Under the pieces are notes generated by a model, which was not told the origin of the DNA, ran no database searches, and saw only the letters and a list, made by a program, of their open reading frames with translations. Below, one piece after another: positions 36,283 through 48,004 of a DNA stretch of 64,000 nucleotides. Position numbers and translations under genes: made by a program. The DNA comes from Rheum nobile (Eukaryota; Streptophyta; Magnoliopsida; Caryophyllales; Polygonaceae). Position 1 is the first letter of the stretch. The number at the start of each line of letters is the position of its first letter. The stretch lies in the NCBI GenBank assembly GCA_027886185.1, contig WOAB01000124.1, positions 1,922,001-1,986,000 on the forward strand. The letters are read 5' to 3'.

Positions 36283-36906
36283 GGCAAACCGAAAAGAGCC
36301 CTTGAAAGACAAGTATACCAGGTGGTGGAAAAGCTAGGCCCCGTAGCCTTGGCAAGTCACCAAGCCTAGTTGCCAGCTGCACCAAGTTGGTTGTCAGATG
36401 CTGAAAAAATCTGCTGAAGTGGTGTGCTGTGGAGGCTAAGGCATTAAAGGCCGACTTCCTCTTTGGCTCTTTTGTCTTATTTACCTTAAATGGTAAATTT
36501 ACTTAACTCCGGGTTAAATATATTTGTACACGAACGAGCTTTTAAGCCAAAAATACCTTAACTGTATTTTATATTGCCCAGAAAAATATTACAGAAGCCA
36601 AACATTACACAAAATGTTCGTATCTCTTCAAAATTAATCTGGCTCGCAATATGGCTTAAGAAAATTCAAAAAATTTATTCGTGCAAATATACGGGATATT
36701 ACAAGCAGTGCCAAGGAGTTCACATCTTCAGTCCCCATTACTCCAAAGATACTGTTGAGGGTGGATGTGCTCCTGAAGCCAAGGTGGATGAAGAAGCTGT
36801 AGATCAGCCCTCCAAGTCCCCGGAGAAAGAAGCAGGGCCCTCCAGAAAAAATACCCCACCTCAGGTTGAGATTATTATAATCTCTGATGATGAATCCGAT
36901 GGTTGA

Positions 36907-38276
36907 CTTCTGAACTCTGTCCTCTGTTGATCTTCTGTCCTCTTTGGATGTTTTGATTGCATGTTCAATTTGGTTACTCTGTTGCTGTTGATTTTGATTG
37001 CATGTTCTATTTGCATGCTCTGGATGTTGATGGATGAATCCGATGATTGCATGTTCAATTATGGGTGGTGATGTTTTGTTGTTTATGGTTATATGATGTT
37101 GGTGATGGATCACGATATTATTGGTGGTGATGTAGATGGTTCCGCTATTGATGGTTATCTGATGTTGATGATTGCATGTTCAATTTGCATGCTCTGTTGT
37201 TGTATGCATGCTCTGGATGTTGATTTTTCTCTTTTTATTTTGTTGTTGTTGTTGTATGCATGCTCTGGTTATTTGATGTTGTTGTATGCATGCTATGGAT
37301 GCTCTGGATGTTGATGTTTCTCTTTTTATTCTGTTGCTGTTGTTGTATGCATGCTCTGGATGCTCTGGTTATCTGATGTTGTTGTATGCATGCTCTGGAT
37401 GTTGATGTAGATGGTTCTGCTGTTGACCTCTGTTGTTGTCTTGTTTATCATGTTAAGGCCCCTTTTATAAGCATGATTATCTGGTTTCTGTCTTGTTCAT
37501 TGATCTACAAATGCTCTTGTTCATTGATCTACATGGTTTCTGTCTTATTCATTGATCTGCAAATGCTCTTGTAATTACCTGGTTTCATTTGTTGTTATGT
37601 TAGTGTTGTGTAAATGGCCTTGTGTCAGTGATGCTTGGGGACCTGAGTTTCTGTATTGATAATCAATGATGAAGTCTTTGAATACTGAGATGCATGCTCA
37701 TGTAAATTGACTATATTAAGTTGTCATAAGAAATCAATTTATATTGACTGAATGTGGCTTATGGGTATGTTAGTGTTGTGAAAATGTAGTTGTGTCAGTG
37801 ATGATTGGGGACAACTGAGATTATAAGTTTATAATCAAGGATGAAGTCTTCTTAAAATGAGATGCAACTTCATGTAATTCACTGCATTAATGTCCTATGA
37901 GAAACCGGTTGATATGACTGAATGAGGCTTATGGTATTCTTAGTTTTTTGTCAATGTGCTTGTGTCAGTGATGATTGGGGACATCTGAGTTTAAATTGTT
38001 AAATGTTTCTTAGGTTATAAAGGTTGTTTTTATTGTTTGACTTTTGATGTTCAGTGATGCCAGATCATGTTGTGCTAGATTGTCTATGGGTTTTCTATTT
38101 GTGTTATATACTTGAATGCTTAAAAAACTTGATGTACTTGCATGATTACAAGACTTATAATGTTCATGATTACAAGACTTACAATGTTCATGATTACAAA
38201 ATATAGTGATGTGCAAAACATTTGCTATGTACTTGCATGCTTATAGAATATAGTGATGTGCAAAACATTTGCTAGT
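36907..38276. repeat. Repeat-rich spacer between the two mariner genes
   Basis: Three layers are visible. At 36960-37450 there are degenerate repeats around TGTATGCATGCTCTGGATG. At 37593-38000 there are about 2.4 copies of a unit of about 171 bp that contains TTGTGTCAGTGATGNTTGGGGA. At 38130-38275 there are repeats of about 24 bp (CATGATTACAAGACTTA) and two copies of a unit of about 51 bp (AATATAGTGATGTGCAAAAC). It may hold the 3' ends of the two convergent transcripts. Confidence 0.75.
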
Positions 38277-39968
38277 CTAGACAATAATATCCTGCTCTTC
38301 TTCTTGAGTTTCTTCTTCTATATAAGCTAATGTTCCTTCTTCTCTGTGTTGCTGTGCATTTGATGGACCTGCTTCTGCTTGCATTCCTTGTGCACCCCCA
38401 TGAACAATGTCCCATACTTCACTAACTGCCCACATTGGTGCATGAACTTCTCTTGGCAGAATTCCTTGAGCTTCCAATCTCTTTTTATTGTTATGCGGAA
38501 CATCATAATCATTGCCCCCTTTGCTTTTGAGTATTTCATTCATAACATATTGTAATGTCATCCACACATTACTTAATATTTTAGACTCTAGTTCATAAAA
38601 TGCTTCATGAACTGCATCATACATATGATCAACATTCTTATGCATCTTTTTGTGCATCAGTGATTGAATGCTCCTAAAAAACCCTAGATCTAATATGTTT
38701 AAATCAGGGCTATTAGATGGTTGTTGAGTCAAAATAAATGTAAATCCTTTCTGTTGATATACCTGCTGCCATTCTGCATCATGTTGAGTTATATGAGTTT
38801 TTGTATTGTCCTGTTGTATAAATATGACCTTGTGATGTCCATCTTGTGGCCACTTTGCCTTGATTGCTGGAACTATGTGGTTGATTAACATACTCTTTGT
38901 CACCTTCTTGTTTACTGATTCAACTAGCTTGGTCACCAATGTCCCCTTTCGTCTGTTTTTTGATGATCTCTTTGTTGGCTCTGTGTATGTGAATGGAAAA
39001 ATACCAATTTTTCCATCAAAGGTACATTGCCCTTCTGAATTGAACCTTGGTCTAGTTACTGCAGCAGTGAACATTACTTTTGGAATGAACTTGCTTGAAC
39101 TAGCTGCTCTGTATTTGCCTTTCTCATGTTGTGCTAGATTGACCCCGTGTGACTTCTTGCTCAAATAAAACCATTTCTCATCCAAATGAACAAAGTCATA
39201 CATTGGATAATATTGTCTCTTTGTTTTTATTGTATCACCTTGTAGTAGCCTTAGCACCCAATCCAGTCTTGTCACTTTGTTGTTGTCATTCAATCCTGGA
39301 TGGAGTGGATTTGTGTGTGGCTTGATTTCTCCCCTCTTGATCATTCTATGAGTTGTGCTCTTTGATATGTTAAGGTTGCTTGCTAAAGCTCTCATGCATG
39401 ATCTCTCCCCCATATTCAGATTTGTAATAGACTCAACCGATACCTGAACTCTCTTTCTACCTGAGTTATGATATTTTGTGGTGAGATTGTATATTTGGTT
39501 TGCATCCCTCTGTCTCTTGGCTATGCTCCATATGTTGCTTATGCACCATCTTACTGCATTAAATTGTGATGTAGCAGCATTCATTGCAGCATGTTATAGC
39601 TTTTCATTTACTGATTTGTCTACAAGCCACACCAAAATGTCCATTCTTTGTTCACTGCTGAGCCTGCTTCTGTTTGTCTGGTGATGACTTGCTGCCTCAC
39701 TGTGATGCTCTGTTTCTGCATGAACTGTTGCCTCTGTTTCTGGTTCTTGGTTGAGATCAAATAGAACTTCATCTTGTTCCATGTCCCCAACTGGGTGGTT
39801 GAGATCAAAGAGAACTTCATCTTCTTCCATGTCCCCAACTGACTGGTTGAGATCAAACAGAACTTCATCTTCTTCCATTTCTTCATCATCAGTAAGAAAA
39901 TCATGTTACTGGTCTGCATCATCATGTGGAAACAGAGCTGGGATATTAAGATTAAAGTCTGAAGACAT
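38277..39968 (-). pseudogene. Plant mariner transposase (DD39D), two premature stops
   Basis: From the ATG at 39968 one frame runs 563 codons to TAG at 38277-38279. It is broken by TAA at codon 21 (39906-39908) and TAA at codon 125 (39594-39596). The N-terminus has three tandem copies of DEVLFDLNQ-like units (about residues 31-80), the last ending DLNQEP. A helix-turn-helix DNA-binding part follows (RLSSEQRMDILVWL, then ALASNLNISKSTTHRMI). The catalytic residues are Asp in VHLDEKWFYL, Asp in FIQQDNTKTH, and Asp in NSPDLNILDLGFF, with exactly 39 residues between the second and third. That is the plant mariner DD39D signature. Apart from the two stops the frame is open, so the loss of function looks recent. 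Confidence 0.93.
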
Positions 39969-40357
39969 AGGGAGCAGACAATGATGCTGTTGTGAAACTT
40001 AAATGCTTTTGAACAGAGAGTAAATGGTGTTTTTTTGGAGATAATATGTAAGGGAGTTGCAGTGATGTAGAGAGTAAATGGTTGGTTTTACTCTTGAACA
40101 GATTTTATATGCTCTCTTAACAGAGATGCAAAGGTTTTAGCTGAGAATTGGCAATCCGTGTGATTTTAATCCTGTGTTTCTATTGGTTGAAAATATCAAC
40201 CATGAGATTAAGCTTAATTGTCCCTAGTTGTCATTAAATCCCCCTGTAGTTTTGATGTACTTTTCTACACTTCTGTTGTACTTGTCTGAGCAACTCCAAT
40301 TCTCCTTAATAACTGTGCAAAACTTCAAATGTGGCTTATATATCGGGACATAGAGAG

Positions 40358-42952
40358 TATTAGAGAGTACGTCTAATCGTATAGGGTAGCAGGGCATGTG
40401 GTAGATGCTTAAGGTGCACATGTTTGGCATGAAATTAGTTAGTAGTATGACAGTATGAGGCCCCAAAGCACAATTGCATAGTAATATTCAAGACCTGCCT
40501 TAGTGCCTTGGACTGAAGTATTTTCCTTACCCTAAAATCTTTTTTACAAATACATAAAAACTAGTTTGTAAACCCGGTGTAATGTACCAGTTATTTGAAG
40601 TAAGAATTGCCACTCCAGTATCTTTTCAACATGGAATATACAATGTTTAGTGATTTTATGTAAATTGAGAATTATATTTTTAAGCTAGCACTAAAAATCA
40701 TAAAATTAATAAGTAACTAATATAGAAATAAGTTGTCATATTATTATAAAGCTAGTGTAATACTCGTGCCTTGCACGAGATTTGTTTATTTTTTTCTTTA
40801 ATTATAATAAAAATATTTATTAAATTATAGATGAGTAATTGATTGAATATTTTTTTAATTAGTTATTTGAATAAAACATGAATAACCGAACATTAAAGAT
40901 ATATTGTTATAAACATAGTTAAATTTATTTTATACATTTTTCATAGTTAAATAGAGACTTTAAAGAATAACAATTACAATAGTTATAAACATAGTTAAAT
41001 TTATTTTATACATTTTTTTAGAATCATGAAATTAAAGATATATTGTATTATCTAACTTAGATGGTCAAATCGAATTAAATAGAGACTTTATAGAATAAAA
41101 ATTACTAACCATTTAAAATATCGGACAAAGGGATACGATCAATAACGAAAGAATTGGGACTAACTCCACGAATAGATCCTGCATAATTACTATTTATATT
41201 AAAGTTCATATTTCAATTGGAAAAAATGTGAAAAAATTGAATGCAATTTATTGACGTTATCGATTTAAATTTGTCCGTTGTCGTTTATTGACGTGATCGA
41301 TTTAAAATGTGAAAAAATTGAATACGAAAATAACTTAATTATTGAGCTTATTGGGCCAGAACATGATTAATAAGCCTTATAAACTGTAATGGGCTAATAG
41401 ACCCAAAATATGTCATAGTTTAGATATGCTCATACTATTTTTGATTTATATTGTCATTGCTTAGATATGTTTTTATAATTTTTTAAAATTTTATTATTTA
41501 TAATTGAAAGGTGATAATTAAATTAATTGCTATTATTTAGATGCATTTTTCCAAAAATAAAAGGCAAAAAAAAGAAAAAAAAGTTTCCAGATATTTTTTG
41601 GTCCCTTCCCCCATTTCAGTCCCCTGCCCCGATCCCTTCCCCCATTTCAGTCCCCTGCTTCGATCCATCTTCGAGACTCCATCTTCGATCCACCTCCTTC
41701 TCACCTTATACTCTATATTGTCTTCTTCCGGTGGCTTATGGACGGTGGGCGACGGCCGGTGAAGAGCGCGACCACGGGGGCGAGCACAACCACGACGGCT
41801 GGAGCTTGGCGAGCGCGACCACGGGCGGCTGGAGCTTGGCGAGCGCAACCACGGCGGCTGGAGCTTGGCGAGCGCGACCACGGCGGCTGGAGCTTGGCTA
41901 GCGGTGATGAGGTGAGATCCGAACAATTTACAGCTCCAATTTTCAGCTTTTGGGATTGAGTGAAATTTGGGGTTGGATTGATATTTACTGCTGAAATTGA
42001 ATTTAGGTTTTCAATTTAAGGCTCCAATTTACAGCTTTTGGGATTGAGTGAAATTTGGGGGTGGAATTAAATTTAGGGTTTTTAATTTTAGAGTTTAAAT
42101 GTTGATTTGTTGATGAATTTTGGGACCTTTAGATTCAATATATACCATTCATACATGTTTTTCCAATTTACAACTTTTGGGTCTTTTTGATTGAATAAAA
42201 CAACAGTCATATATGCTCTCGTAGGAGACAAATCAACCCTATCCCTGCCCATTGCTGATGCAAATGAGCATCTCGGCCTTGTGCAGTAGAGTAGACTAAA
42301 CAATGCCGTGCTATGTTGGCTGATACATAAGCACACCCATATCTCCATTTTTAGTAGCTTCTTCATCAATATAAATCCTATAATATACCACAAAAGTCTA
42401 CTGGATATGTGCAAAGTGTTCTTTCAGTCCAATTTTGATAATTTTCAGATTTAGGATCACGATGTTTGGAATAAAAACTTGTACAATCTGATTTCATAAG
42501 TGAAAACTCTTTTGTTTTCTTGTAATCTTCTGTTTAATTGGTCTTTGCCTTTGTGAGAAAAACATGGCAGGGAAAAATGACTAATTAAAACATGCATCTC
42601 CTATGTGCATTTTGTATTCTTTTTCTGTTATGATTTTTGCTTTTTGTAATGGGATAAAGCTGCAAACCTATGTTGATTTAGGTAATTCATGATGTCAAGT
42701 GGCAAAAGATAAACTGCTTTACAATGAATCTTTCTTTTCATAACTCGGTGGTTCATATCTGTTGACTGTTGAGAACACTTTTCTAGCTCAGGCATGGAAA
42801 AATGTAGTTAAGAATAATGGATTGTAATTCAATATAACTTGTAGCAAGCCTTGTGTGTAAATTGTGTTTTGAGTAATAGTAATTGGATTGAAATCCTAGC
42901 ATAATCCAATTGGTTAATTAGTTCATTCTTTTTTAATGCTGAACTTATCCAG
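40358..42952. other. Right flank of mariner; Helitron-type 3' end and minisatellite, no intact gene
   Basis: A Helitron-type terminus lies at 40752-40785 (separate entry). A 27 bp minisatellite (GGCTGGAGCTTGGCGAGCG, four copies) lies at 41811-41905; it opens frames on both strands, which I treat as artefacts. Two copies of TTTACAGCTTTTGGGATTGAG (split here as TTTACAGC and TTTTGGGATTGAG) at 41930 and 42031 mark a duplication of about 100 bp. Confidence 0.5.
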
Positions 42953-43703
42953 GTATCATCCTGACAAGAATGCCAATGATCCAAAGGCTGCTGATTTGTT
43001 TAAGGAAGCCACATTCTCATATAATATATTATCAGATCCTGAGAAAAGGCGCCAGTATGATGCAGCTGGTTTTGAGGTGAGCAAATATTGGTGGGAGGTG
43101 TAATTGGCATGACACCATATTTCTTATGCATAAATTTTATGGCTTCTATTACTCCTTGTCTAGAGGTTTTGTTTGCATTCTTTACCTTGTCTCATGTATT
43201 TGTCTAGGCTGTTGAGTCAGAAAGTCAAGAACTGGAGCTAGATCTTTCAAGTCTGGGAACCGTAAATACCATGTTTGCTGCACTCTTTAGGTGAGCATGA
43301 TTTCTATAATGCTGTATCTTGTATCTGCAGTGTGGCTGGAAAACTGAGAGCGGTCCAACATGATCTTATGTTTTTTCTTTTCTTTTCCTGAAACCAGTAA
43401 ACTTGGCGTTCCAATTAAGACTACTGTATCAGCAACTGTGTTAGAGGAGGCACTTAATGGAACAGTAGATATTCATCCACTTCCCCTTGGCCAACCATTT
43501 TCTAGAAAGGTATACTGCAATATTCATATATATGTTCTTAAGGACTAATCCTTTGGAAATTTCTTATGCCTAATTTTTTAGGTTTATCATTGTTTCAAGT
43601 TGAGAAACATTGCGCCCATTTTTATTCAGTTACCGTGACAGAAGAAGATGTGCAAAGTGGACTTGTATGTCATGTTCATTCATCACAGAAAAGCAAGTTC
43701 AAG
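42953..43703 (+). pseudogene. Captured fragment of an ARG1-type DnaJ protein
   Basis: Four exons with GT-AG borders match the ARG1/ARL DnaJ family of gravitropism-related chaperones. They are 42953-43076 (J-domain part YHPDKNANDPKAADLF, ending in KRRQYDAAGFE), 43208-43290 (AVESESQELELDLSSLGTVN), 43398-43509 (KLGVPIKTTVSATVLEEALN) and about 43600-43703 (EKHCAHFYSVTVTEEDVQ). The first exon of the family (start, HPD region start) and the C-terminal half are absent. The fourth exon is out of phase with the third by one base at the splice acceptor. It is therefore a fragment with its introns, not a gene. Confidence 0.85.
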
Positions 43704-44423
43704 GTGTGTGTTAACAATGTTATTTGAGCAAATATTCTTGAGGTAACATCAATTGTTGCCTGACATCTCCTTCTTTGCTTTTCTTTCCAATCATGTATCT
43801 TTGCTGTTGTTGCGATCATATGAATGGGAGTTTGAATCCCCTTTTGAAAAAGTAGTTATCATGCATAAAAGGAGCTATTTTTGTCCCTAGAGATATATGC
43901 TTATAACATATTATAGGATTGGCTCTGAAAGTTAATTTCTGTCCTGAGAAGATACAACTCTTGCAAAAAAAATAGTAGAACTGCTGTTTGTTATTTTATG
44001 AAGGCATTTTTATGCTTGTCTTGAGTTCTATTGATTAAAGAAATAAATTCCACAACATCAACTTATAAAAGTCTAAAGGAAGAATAGTAGATATTTTGGT
44101 GCGTTGTTGATCATCTTTCTTAATTCATATGTTAATGATGACGTTGGATTGAGCAAGTGGTATACTGCAACTATGTTGTGTTCAACATAATGTCAAAGTT
44201 TGACATTTTAAACATTGCTAGACTGGAATCCTCGTCAGACTTTAATATCATATATTTTCCGGTTGTTGATAAACTCTTGCACATATGAGCAGCCATTATT
44301 GAACATTGTCAACTAAATTTGAGGTTTGATGTAAGATTATATTGCTATGAATTCTGTTATGTACTTGAATTGAAGCCATTTAGTTCATTTAAATCTCATA
44401 TTGGGCAGGATTTTTTTTTTCAG
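43704..44423. other. Junction or intron sequence between DnaJ and AMSH fragments
   Basis: No coding signal is seen. Somewhere here the ARG1-type intron gives way to an AMSH-type intron; the breakpoint is not visible by eye. Confidence 0.4.
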
Positions 44424-45422
44424 GTATATTGGTTGATATGGTGAAACACTCTCCTTCACCTACAGTCTCATGCACACATGTTCTGCCTTCCGCGGTACAA
44501 GTTTCACACGTTCCTGGTGCTGATTCCACATATGAATCTTCATCTAGCCTTCTTAATGACTTGCATATTGTAAGCTATCATATTTTATATAAGCTGCAAC
44601 ATTTCTCATCTCTAATTTACTTTTTAGCTGAAATGTTTTACATACAAATTTGGTAACATGGTCTTCTTTACTTTTGATTAACAGCCTGCTCAGTTAATGG
44701 AGGACTTTCTTGACCTTGCCAGAGAAAATACAGACAAGGATATGGAGACATGTGGGGTTCTTGGTGCTTATCTTGTAAGATTCTTCAGCATTTGACAGGC
44801 TTTGACCATAATAAATCTGAAGTGAACATTATAAATTAATATAAGACGACGTTTATACTTTAACTTATGACAATGTCCAAAATTTTCCAGAAAGGAGGAG
44901 TCTTCTATGCGGTAACTCTTGTAATACCAAAACATGAGTCAACTTCTAGTTCTGTGAGTTCCTTGAAGACTCCATGTCAATTGTGAGGCTATTTGGCTCA
45001 TTGTAATTTGTAGGGATGCTTTTGTCTGGCCTCCTTATTCATTGCAACACTGCTGACTTGGACCATTTTCCATTTTCAGTGTCAGGCCTCGAGCGAGGAG
45101 GAAATATTTGTTGTACTAAACGAACAATCTCTTCTTCCTGTGGGCTGGATTCATGTATGCATATTTTCCCTTTCTTATTTCTTATTTTTCTTGAACCTTC
45201 AAGTTGGGTTACTTTTTTCATAGAGGACTAAGTTTTATAGCTTGGATGTGCTTATATCAATGTTGTTATCCTATGTTCTTTGAGCTGAGTAGTGTGATAT
45301 TATGACCTTAATATATTTTAAAACAATTACCGTGATTTGGTTTATAATTTTTTCACCAGACGCATCCTTCTCAAAGTTGTTTCATGTCATCAATTGATCT
45401 GCACACTCAGTACTCGTATCAT
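44424..45422 (+). pseudogene. Captured fragment of an AMSH-type deubiquitinase (JAMM domain)
   Basis: Exons with GT-AG borders are 44424-44579, 44685-44774 (LMEDFLDLARENTDKDMETC), 44891-44953 (GVFYAVTLVIPKHEST), 45080-45154 (EEEIFVVLNEQSLLPVGWIH) and 45360-45422 (THPSQSCFMSSIDLHTQYSY). They match the C-terminal MPN+/JAMM region of plant AMSH proteins, zinc proteases that cut K63-linked ubiquitin chains in endosomal sorting. The metal motif H-T-H with S and D (HTHPSQSCFMSSIDLH) is preserved across the last junction. The N-terminal MIT region and the C-terminal end of the JAMM domain are missing. Confidence 0.85.
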
Positions 45423-45675
45423 GTATATTACCCTCACTTTTGTCTGAAGCCGTCTTGCTCTTCTGTTCGCATTTATCCTTTTGTATTTTCACTGCTTTGA
45501 ATAGTATGCCTTTCATTTATGGTGCTAAATATAAAATTTGTGTAGCTTCTCTATCAAGATTAGAATGAAGAGCATCTTTACTTATGGGAAAAATATAACA
45601 ATAACTTGTCATACACATGTGCTTTATTACTATATGCTATTAAGCTTCTCAAATAACGTTGTTTCTTTTCTTCAG

Positions 45676-45741
45676 TTGCGAAGGGAAAGAATAACAGAAA
45701 GAGTGAAGGCACTGCAAGAACTTGTTCCTAGCTGTAACAAA
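45676..45741 (+). pseudogene. Captured single exon of a bHLH transcription factor
   Basis: A 66 bp exon with clean AG and GTAAGT borders encodes LRRERITERVKALQELVPSC and then NK. This is the basic region and first helix of plant bHLH factors of the UNE12/LRL type. No other bHLH exon is nearby. Confidence 0.8.
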
Positions 45742-47637
45742 GTAAGTGATTCATTTCGTACCACGAAACACATTTTTTCAATCAGCTGTTAGTCCTAATA
45801 TCTAGATATCCAACATAAGTTGCAATGAAGAAATACATGGTAATATTTGTTAGCCCAAGTACTGCTTAGCAATTATGAAGCCTCCTATTTAAATTTGAAT
45901 GGACTTATTGGCCTGATAAATTTACTGGCCTAATAGGCCCAAATATTACATAGGAATTACACAACCTTCTATTATAAATGTACATATCAATTATTTATTT
46001 GTATTAGTAAAAAGAAATAAATATTTACATATAAATGGACTTATAGGCCAATTTAAATTTGTCTTGCAACATAAAGCCATATTCGTAATGGGCTTCAGGG
46101 CCCATTTGTGGGCTTTGAATTTGATTCATTAATTCGGACCCAGATTAAAGCATTCTTATCTGTTTTATTCAATTGGACTGGGCTTGGCAGATGATTGGCC
46201 CAAATCCAATAAAAACAAACAGAACGAACATAAAATGGAAACCCTACCTATTTAGAAAGCTTTCCTTCTATGTTCACTCTCTCTCTCTCTCTGCTTTTCA
46301 TTTCCACCGTCTCTGTTCACTCTCCCTCTTTGCTTTCTCCATTTTAGGGTTTCACTCTTCTTTTCACTCAAACTAAACAACAATGGCAGATTCTTTGAAC
46401 AAATCAAAGAAACGTCTTCCTCTTTCGCTACATCACCAAAAACCTTCATCTCCAATTTCCCTTTCCTAAGCCAAAACAATGAACTCCAGATCTGGATCTT
46501 TAATTTTCCAAAATAAACAGATCTAGATCTTCGACTTTCACTTCCGCTGATAATCCACCACCGCACTTCAAATCTGTATACCAAAACGGAAAAAAAAATA
46601 TTTGGAGGTTAAAAATCGTCGTCTTCATGAGATTTGGAGGAAAAAGGAGATTTGGAGGTGGTTCTGAGATCCAGAACCTTGAAAGGTAAGATCTATGTCT
46701 CTCTCTATGGATCTCGCTCTCAATCTCTCTCTCGCTCTCTTTAACTCCATCTCTGGCTACAGATTTCTGTTTAAATGCTCGATTGGCTTGTATACAATAA
46801 AAATGGAGGAAAATTTTTCTGGATGATTTTGGAATTAATTGAGTGTTTAAGCTTTTTTGCATAAAAATATACTATATGATGTACTAACATAAATATTTTG
46901 ATATGAGGACATGAGGAGATCTGGATATTGGTTACGATTCTACCTTGAAGGAGGTACTGGCCCTCACTCTAGCGTCGTCAACATAGAAGAAATGTAAGCT
47001 CTCTGTATACATCCATTTTTTTCAAAATTTTGGTGGAAATTTAGGATTTCAATCGGTGTTTTTTTTAATTCAGTTTCATTATTCTCTGTATACATCAATT
47101 TTTTCTCTTTCTCGATGAAGATTGTACTTCATTCAATATAATATATATCTATATTTTAATGGGTTAAAATGTAAATAATATATTGATATTAGATGAAATC
47201 GGCTCGACTTATGATAAATGTTTAATATTATAGTTTAGATTAAAAATAGGTTTTTTTTATCAACTAATTTAAATGGGCTTAAACATTATAAATATGGGCT
47301 TCGGCCCATTAAATATGTAATAAAATAAATAATATAATCATCAACTTCATAACGGGCTTGACTTCGGCTGAAGTAAAAATGTAATGGGCTTATTGGCCCA
47401 AATAAATACCCATCGACAACTTCTTATTTGACTTAGGTTTAAGGCGCTTATTTACATTAATGGGCTTAATGGGTAATAATATATTTGTTTTCAAACAAAC
47501 TGAAGATTTTTCCCGTTTTTTAAAAATATATTTGTTCTCTCTCTCGTGCCAACAACAATAATCTCTCTCTCTCTCTCCCCCCCCTCTCCCCCCTCTCCCC
47601 CTCTCCCCCTCCCCCCTCCCCCTCTCTCCCCAACAGC

Positions 47638-47690
<53 letters not shown>

Positions 47691-47913
47691 AGTCCCTTTT
47701 CGAAATGCTATAATCATTAACGGAAAAAAATCATATACATTTAATCATATGTTATATTGTATGTTTTTTTCCTTCCAAGTAAATTAAAATTAATCTACTA
47801 TATACAGAATAATAGAATATCAACATATAATCTCTCCCTCTCCCTCTTCCCCCCCCCCCCCCCCCCCCAGATCCACATACATTCTGTTGTAGTTCTTAAC
47901 TTTCTATTTATTT

Positions 47914-48004
<91 letters not shown>

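Larger units (their letters stand above)
25475..36703 (-). mobile_element. Element B: nearly intact Ty3/gypsy chromovirus-like retrotransposon (11.2 kb)
   Basis: Both LTRs are 2512 bp (34192-36703 and 25475-27986) in direct orientation, with TGTAATATCC to GTGTTACA ends on the coding strand. The target duplication is AGCAG (25470-25474 and 36704-36708). On the minus strand the order is 5' LTR, tRNA-Met primer site, extra acidic ORF, gag-pol, polypurine tract, 3' LTR. Integrase lies after RNase H and is followed by a chromodomain-like C-terminus, which with the long LTRs suggests the Tekay/Del lineage (inference). By eye the LTRs differ at roughly 1 percent of positions, so the insertion is young. 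One nonsense codon is the only clear coding defect. Confidence 0.95.
34192..36703 (-). mobile_element. Element B 5' LTR (2512 bp)
   Basis: On the coding strand it runs from TGTAATATCCCGTATA (36703) to GGGTGTTACA (34192), the same length as the 3' LTR. The U3 is about 420 bp, and the leader between the TATA box and the LTR edge is about 2.1 kb, which is long. Confidence 0.93.
25337..36906 (+). pseudogene. Mariner accessory ORF with SUMO-interacting-motif-like tail, interrupted by element B
   Basis: The 5' part is 25337-25474 (alternative ATG at 25403) and the 3' part 36709-36906, ending in TGA. Taking out element B and one AGCAG copy leaves a single uninterrupted frame of 111 residues (89 from the second ATG). 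The N-terminal part has several Cys (KKCPSVC and YPKCEW), then a Lys/Glu/Pro/Ser-rich stretch, and the C-terminus is PQVEIIIISDDESDG. A run of aliphatic residues followed by Ser and acids is the classic form of a SUMO-interacting motif. I recognise no family. The CT-rich leader upstream and open frame suggest a real gene of the mariner before insertion, convergent with the transposase. It could also be a captured host exon. Confidence 0.6.
24655..40357 (-). mobile_element. Mariner-like element (plant MLE, DD39D), split by gypsy element B
   Basis: The left terminus CTCTCTCCGTCCCATAATAT (24655) and the right terminus, read on the minus strand as CTCTCTATGTCCCGATATAT (40357), are inverted repeats of the plant mariner/Stowaway type. 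Both are flanked by TA (24653-24654 and 40358-40359). Without the 11.2 kb insertion the element is about 4.5 kb. It carries two convergent genes: a small plus-strand ORF near the left end and the transposase on the minus strand near the right end, with repeat-rich sequence between. Two stops in the transposase make this copy non-autonomous. Confidence 0.9.

Noticed and set aside
41527..41959. Ala/Arg/Ser-rich frames on both strands near 41.5-42.0 kb
   Set aside because: Artefacts of a minisatellite whose unit is a multiple of three.
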